Shown here piece after piece: positions 17,748-21,159 of a stretch of 21,159 bases of DNA (positions within the stretch are counted from its first letter, which is position 1; every line of letters begins with the position of its first letter). Source of the stretch: an uncultured Clostridia bacterium (GTDB taxonomy: Bacteria; Bacillota; Clostridia; UBA1381); NCBI GenBank assembly GCA_910585795.1, contig CAJUFV010000040.1:1-21159 (forward strand), given 5' to 3'. A program made the position numbers and the translations under genes. Below the pieces are notes generated by a model. It ran no database searches. It worked only from the letters and a program-made list of their open reading frames with translations, and had not been told where the DNA came from.

Positions 17748-20700
17748 ATGAAAACAGAAAATAAAAAATATGTAAGCCTTTTAGTAGCGTTTACGATATT
17801 TATAGCATATGCAGTTCCGTTTCAGTTTGCTGCTTTTGCAGCTGATAGTTCGTGGTCAGCAAGTGTTGACGTTGCTGCTGGTACTGAGCTTATGCAGGGG
17901 TTGACTCCGCTTAGTGATTTGACGTTTGGCAAAGGTTCAAGACCTTTTGAAGACGGAGAAACATATGGCGGCTGGATTACTAGCGGTATCAATGGCAGCT
18001 GGTCAGAAGGCAAGGCTACAGGAACAGCACTTAAATTTATCGCGCCGTCTGACGGAATATTTTCGGCATATGTAGCTGATGTAAGCAAGTCGGCATATTT
18101 GATAGAAGAAAATGCGGTTGTGACGAAAAATGAATTAAGTGAGGAAGTCGCGCTTGATTCGTATATGGGAGCGGTACTTGGTAAAAAAAATGTGATATTT
18201 AGCGCGGAGGTTGAAGCAGAACACGTTTACTATGTGTTTGTAGACGGTTCAAAAGGACGTTTCTGCGGTGCAAAGTTTGTTGAGAGTACAGTACAGCCAA
18301 CAGATATACCGACAGGTGTTCCAACAAATGAGCCGACAGGCGCGCCAACAAATGAACCAACGTTGAATCCAACGATTGGACCGACGGTTAATCCGACAAT
18401 AGTTCCAACGAGTACGCCTAATGTAACATCGACTCCAAGTGCAACAAATGAGCCGTCTGATTTAACAGACGATGAAAAAGCTGTAAGAAATGATGCAAAA
18501 AATCTTGCGCTTAAAACGGCGAGTCAAACGGCGGTATATTTCGATGTTGATTTGGATAAGACAGGAGCGAGCGGTTCATCTATAACGTGGGAGAGCAGTA
18601 ATTCCAAGTATATTGACATTCAGGAAATTTCTCATATAAAAAGAAATTATACCGGAGTTGTAACACGTCCGAGAGATGAGGAGTGTACAAAGGACGACGG
18701 TGTTCCAGTGACACTTACTGCAACACTAAAAAAAGGTGATGCGGAATATAAAAAGATTTTTGAAGTGTCTGTAAGAAAATGGAATCCAGTGTATTATAAT
18801 GATTTTCAGGAAGATGCTGTTACTCAGCCTGACGGAGATTACAAAGCCATATCGGATAATGTAGAAGCGGTAAACGGAGATATGTTCCGTGGAATAAGAA
18901 TAGATACTTTGAAGGAATCGCGGTGTTTTGATTCTTTCCTGCATGGTGATAATGATACGCCTCAGCACTTTGATAAGCGTATAATGGCGACTGACAGCAA
19001 GTATGGGCGTCCTAAAGCGTTAACTGCTGAATCAAGCGAGGAACAGGCAAATGGACGATACAATGAGAATTTTGCTTTTTACTATAATGAATACCAAAAG
19101 CACGGAGTAAATTCCACGCCTCTTTGGGTACAGCTGATAGACCCTGCAACAAAGCAGGCTCCAAAAGGCGTGATTATGATGTCTATGGATATTTATGTAA
19201 TAGACGGTAATCAGAAGTTCAATATAGGCTTAGGAACATCAAAGGCCTCGCAGATGTGTCGTTTTATGCTTGGCAGTAAATCCACTTCAAGTTTTAAGGG
19301 ATATAATGCGGCAGGATATGTGAGAATGTTTGATAATGAATCGTCCATAGATTTTATGGGAGGTGACAGCAGTTATCGTCACCCAGTAGGCGATTGGGTA
19401 AAGGCAGTTATAGTCGCGAATTCAAATACGCATAAATGGGATTTTTATTATGACGGTATGCAGATGGCTACGGGTTTGAATTTCAGAAATGCTCAGGATA
19501 TGTTCCCGACCATAGAGTTTATGATGGACAGAAATACTACAGGCGGTAAATATTTAATTGATAATATTTATGTTGAAAATATGACTGAGGACTATCGTGA
19601 TACATATTGGGACGCACTGGAAATTCCAACACTGTCAAAGGATGAAACAACAGGTTACTATATTGCGGAACACCCATTCACTTTGCAATATCAGGGAACA
19701 GATGGTTTGACAGGTAATATGTTTACATGGAAATCATCCGACACAGATATTTTGAAGATAGAAACAAAGAGAATACCCGTAGACGAACTTATAAACTGCG
19801 GTTATACTGCCGAACAGGTGGCGGCATATAAAGCGCAGGGGATAACAAATCCGATAGTGGTTTTGGCAGCTCCTCAGAAGATAGATAAAGATACGGTAAT
19901 AACCGTTACAGCAAAAATGCAGATAGATGATGAGTTAAAGACTAAAGATTTTAAAGTTCTTGTTAAGAAAAGCGGAACAGGAATGGCGGGCGATGCTGAA
20001 AAAGCAAGAGTAGACGCGGATTCGATTACCTGCGTGCGTAATGGTGCAAGTATCACTTCAAATATACAAATGGATACAACAGGTAGAATAAACGGCTCGA
20101 AAATTATATGGAAAAGCAGTAATGAAAAGGTACTTTCAGCTGACGGAGTAGTTTCAAGACCCGTAGGTAATCCGGTAACAGTTACACTTACGGCAAGCGT
20201 ACAGTATGGAAGTGCGACAGAATACCGAATCTTTAATGTATCAGTACAGCCAACATCGTCAGGCAGTGGCGGTGGCGGCGGTGGTGGTGGCTCCATAAAG
20301 CCGAACAATTCAAATTCAATAAATATTTCAGGTGATACAACAACAATAATAACGCCGCCGCCTGAGCAAAATCCAATAATACCATCTAACGGTGATGCTT
20401 TTTCAGATATATATAAGGCTGAATGGGCGAGAGAATCTATTGAATATCTGTTTAGCAAGGATGTTATAAATGGTTATGGTGATGGAACTTTTGGCGTCAA
20501 TGATAATGTGACAAGAGAGCAGTTTGTAAGAATGTTACTTACTGCGTTGGATATTAAACTTACATCAGACAAGGGCAGTGAATTTAAAGATGTTGCTGAA
20601 GGCGAATGGTATTCTAATTATGTTAATACAGCACTGCATATGGGTATTGTGTCAGGTATAAGTGATGATATGTTTGGTGTGGGAGAAGAAATTTCAAGAC

Positions 20701-21065
20701 AGGATATGGCTGTTATGTGCAGAAGAGCTATTGAACTTGTAACAGAGAAAACTACTGAACCGACAGCAGTACCGACTGAAGAACCGGAAGAAACAGTTGA
20801 GCCTGCTGAGGAATCAGAGGTTGATTCGGAAACAAAAGAAACACCGGAGCCTCCAATTAATTCAACAGAGAAATCAGAGGTTATTCCTGAAATGACCTTT
20901 GGAGATAAAAACAGTATTGCCGATTATGCTAAAAGAGCAGTAGCCTTAATGGCTCAGGCAGGTTATCTTAGCGGTGATGAAAATGGTAATTTTGCGCCTC
21001 AAAAGAGCCTGACAAGAGCCGAAGCGGCAGTGGTATTATACAGAATAATGACAGAAGGAATATAA
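17748..21065 (+). CDS. Wall-anchored SLH protein with putative pectin-binding domains, no recognised catalytic domain
   Basis: Exported 1105-aa surface protein. The signal peptide is about residues 1-31 (ends AFA). An N-terminal beta-sandwich (about 32-182) resembles modules in both lyases of this window. A Pro/Thr linker of ten PTxx units spans 184-223 and continues to about 238. Then come an atypical Ig-like domain (about 240-345), a concanavalin/laminin-G-like domain (about 349-612) and two further Ig-like domains (about 615-746 and 749-832). An eight-Gly linker (841-848) leads to three SLH repeats (about 883-1105) with TREQ (922-925), SRQD and TRAE (1089-1092). Oddly, a roughly 45-residue Glu/Pro/Thr-rich insertion (about 1000-1047) splits SLH2 from SLH3. 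The ribosome site AGGAGG (17737-17742) is well placed. No lyase, hydrolase or esterase motif was recognised, so a polysaccharide-binding or tethering role is inferred; an unrecognised catalytic domain in the 349-612 region cannot be excluded. Confidence 0.87.
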   Translation: MKTENKKYVSLLVAFTIFIAYAVPFQFAAFAADSSWSASVDVAAGTELMQGLTPLSDLTFGKGSRPFEDGETYGGWITSGINGSWSEGKATGTALKFIAPSDGIFSAYVADVSKSAYLIEENAVVTKNELSEEVALDSYMGAVLGKKNVIFSAEVEAEHVYYVFVDGSKGRFCGAKFVESTVQPTDIPTGVPTNEPTGAPTNEPTLNPTIGPTVNPTIVPTSTPNVTSTPSATNEPSDLTDDEKAVRNDAKNLALKTASQTAVYFDVDLDKTGASGSSITWESSNSKYIDIQEISHIKRNYTGVVTRPRDEECTKDDGVPVTLTATLKKGDAEYKKIFEVSVRKWNPVYYNDFQEDAVTQPDGDYKAISDNVEAVNGDMFRGIRIDTLKESRCFDSFLHGDNDTPQHFDKRIMATDSKYGRPKALTAESSEEQANGRYNENFAFYYNEYQKHGVNSTPLWVQLIDPATKQAPKGVIMMSMDIYVIDGNQKFNIGLGTSKASQMCRFMLGSKSTSSFKGYNAAGYVRMFDNESSIDFMGGDSSYRHPVGDWVKAVIVANSNTHKWDFYYDGMQMATGLNFRNAQDMFPTIEFMMDRNTTGGKYLIDNIYVENMTEDYRDTYWDALEIPTLSKDETTGYYIAEHPFTLQYQGTDGLTGNMFTWKSSDTDILKIETKRIPVDELINCGYTAEQVAAYKAQGITNPIVVLAAPQKIDKDTVITVTAKMQIDDELKTKDFKVLVKKSGTGMAGDAEKARVDADSITCVRNGASITSNIQMDTTGRINGSKIIWKSSNEKVLSADGVVSRPVGNPVTVTLTASVQYGSATEYRIFNVSVQPTSSGSGGGGGGGGSIKPNNSNSINISGDTTTIITPPPEQNPIIPSNGDAFSDIYKAEWARESIEYLFSKDVINGYGDGTFGVNDNVTREQFVRMLLTALDIKLTSDKGSEFKDVAEGEWYSNYVNTALHMGIVSGISDDMFGVGEEISRQDMAVMCRRAIELVTEKTTEPTAVPTEEPEETVEPAEESEVDSETKETPEPPINSTEKSEVIPEMTFGDKNSIADYAKRAVALMAQAGYLSGDENGNFAPQKSLTRAEAAVVLYRIMTEGI
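18297..18416 (+). repeat. Ten imperfect 12-bp repeats encoding PTxx units
   Basis: Codons for residues 184-223 read as ten consecutive PTxx tetrapeptides (PTDI, PTGV, PTNE, PTGA, PTNE, PTLN, PTIG, PTVN, PTIV, PTST). This is an extended and possibly O-glycosylated linker between two extracellular domains. The Pro and Thr codons are mixed (CCA/CCG, ACA/ACG), so the array is not a recent exact expansion throughout. The two PTNE units are near-identical at DNA level. Confidence 0.85.
20268..20291 (+). repeat. Eight-Gly codon run before SLH domains
   Basis: Eight consecutive GGC/GGT codons encode Gly 841-848, flanked by serines. It forms the flexible hinge between the last Ig-like domain and the SLH anchor, parallel to the seven-Gly run in the anchored lyase. 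Confidence 0.8.
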
Positions 21066-21067
21066 GG

Positions 21068-21159
21068 TTGAAACAAAAATCAAATAAAGAAAAATATAAT
21101 ACAGAAAAAAAAGGCATGGCAAACAGACCATCGTTAAATGGTCAAAAAGATTTGCATAA
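21068..21159 (+). CDS. Possible start of a further gene, truncated by the window end
   Basis: An open frame begins at TTG 21068, two bases after the stop of the SLH gene. It has an AAGGAA ribosome-like site (21055-21060) seven bases upstream, inside the end of that gene. It runs 30 codons to the window edge without a stop (starts MKQKSNKEKYNTEKKG, very Lys-rich). An in-frame ATG at 21116 is a poorer start. A different-frame ATG at 21138 (MVKKICI, signal-peptide-like) has no clear ribosome site. No function can be given, and the region may be only a leader. Confidence 0.3.
   Translation, partial: MKQKSNKEKYNTEKKGMANRPSLNGQKDLH
21126..21143. repeat. Short inverted repeat GACCAT / ATGGTC
   Basis: GACCAT (21126-21131) and ATGGTC (21138-21143) are perfect inverted arms around a 6-base loop, followed by AAAAA rather than a T-run. 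As a + strand terminator it lacks the T-tract. It could be a weak hairpin or an operator for a following gene, or chance. Confidence 0.3.

Noticed and set aside
18297..18416. PTxx-encoding repeat array as a CRISPR-like or mobile repeat
   Set aside because: The period is 12 bp in frame, with no spacers; it encodes a protein linker.
19874..20458. 194-codon open frame on the - strand inside the last SLH gene
   Set aside because: It is fully antisense to a strongly supported gene and its Pro run is only the complement of the Gly-linker codons; no ribosome site or family resemblance was seen.
21126..21143. GACCAT/ATGGTC hairpin as terminator of the SLH block
   Set aside because: The stem is only 6 bp, is followed by A rather than T residues, and lies in a possible new reading frame.
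1..21159. CRISPR arrays, tRNA or rRNA genes, insertion sequences, prophage or toxin-antitoxin genes
   Set aside because: None seen: no transposase, integrase, cas or RNA gene signatures, and the genes form one coherent pectin-use theme on one strand.

Overview
This window reads as a pectin / polygalacturonate utilisation locus from a low-GC Gram-positive bacterium of the class Clostridia. All recognisable genes lie on the + strand. The support is strong AGGAGG-type ribosome binding sites, A/T-rich codon use, a lipoprotein solute-binding protein of the Bacillus/Clostridium LplA-YtcQ type, C-terminal S-layer homology (SLH) domains behind Gly-run linkers, and PTxx-repeat linkers. A pectin specialist of the Monoglobus / gut Clostridia type would fit, but that is inference; no 16S or marker gene is present.

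Layout. (1) 1-5700: a palindromic promoter-proximal site, then uxaC (uronate isomerase) followed 15 nt later by a large secreted multidomain PL1-type pectate lyase with no wall anchor. (2) 5701-5825: a short regulatory gap with two adjacent inverted repeats. (3) 5826-9365: a three-gene oligosaccharide ABC importer (two permeases and a lipoprotein binding protein, no ATPase), closed by a hairpin terminator at about 9375-9426. (4) 9427-9505: a short gap with another inverted repeat. (5) 9506-21065: three tightly spaced genes (14-nt gaps) for very large exported SLH proteins: an 1842-aa wall-anchored pectate lyase, an 894-aa protein with divergent N-terminal SLH repeats and a long beta-rich body of unknown function, and an 1105-aa protein with putative binding domains but no recognised catalytic domain. 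(6) 21068 onward: the possible start of a further gene, cut by the window end.

How it may work together (inference). The free lyase and the wall-anchored lyase cleave homogalacturonan outside the cell. The two non-catalytic SLH proteins could organise or capture pectin at the cell surface. The LplABC-like importer takes up the oligogalacturonides, using an ATPase encoded elsewhere, and UxaC channels galacturonate into the tagaturonate-to-KDG route. The later uronate steps (UxaB, UxaA, KdgK, KdgA, or KduI/KduD) are not in this window.

The least explained part is the three-gene SLH block. It looks like a surface-bound pectin-handling apparatus built on SLH anchoring, with two partners I cannot assign to a known enzyme family.
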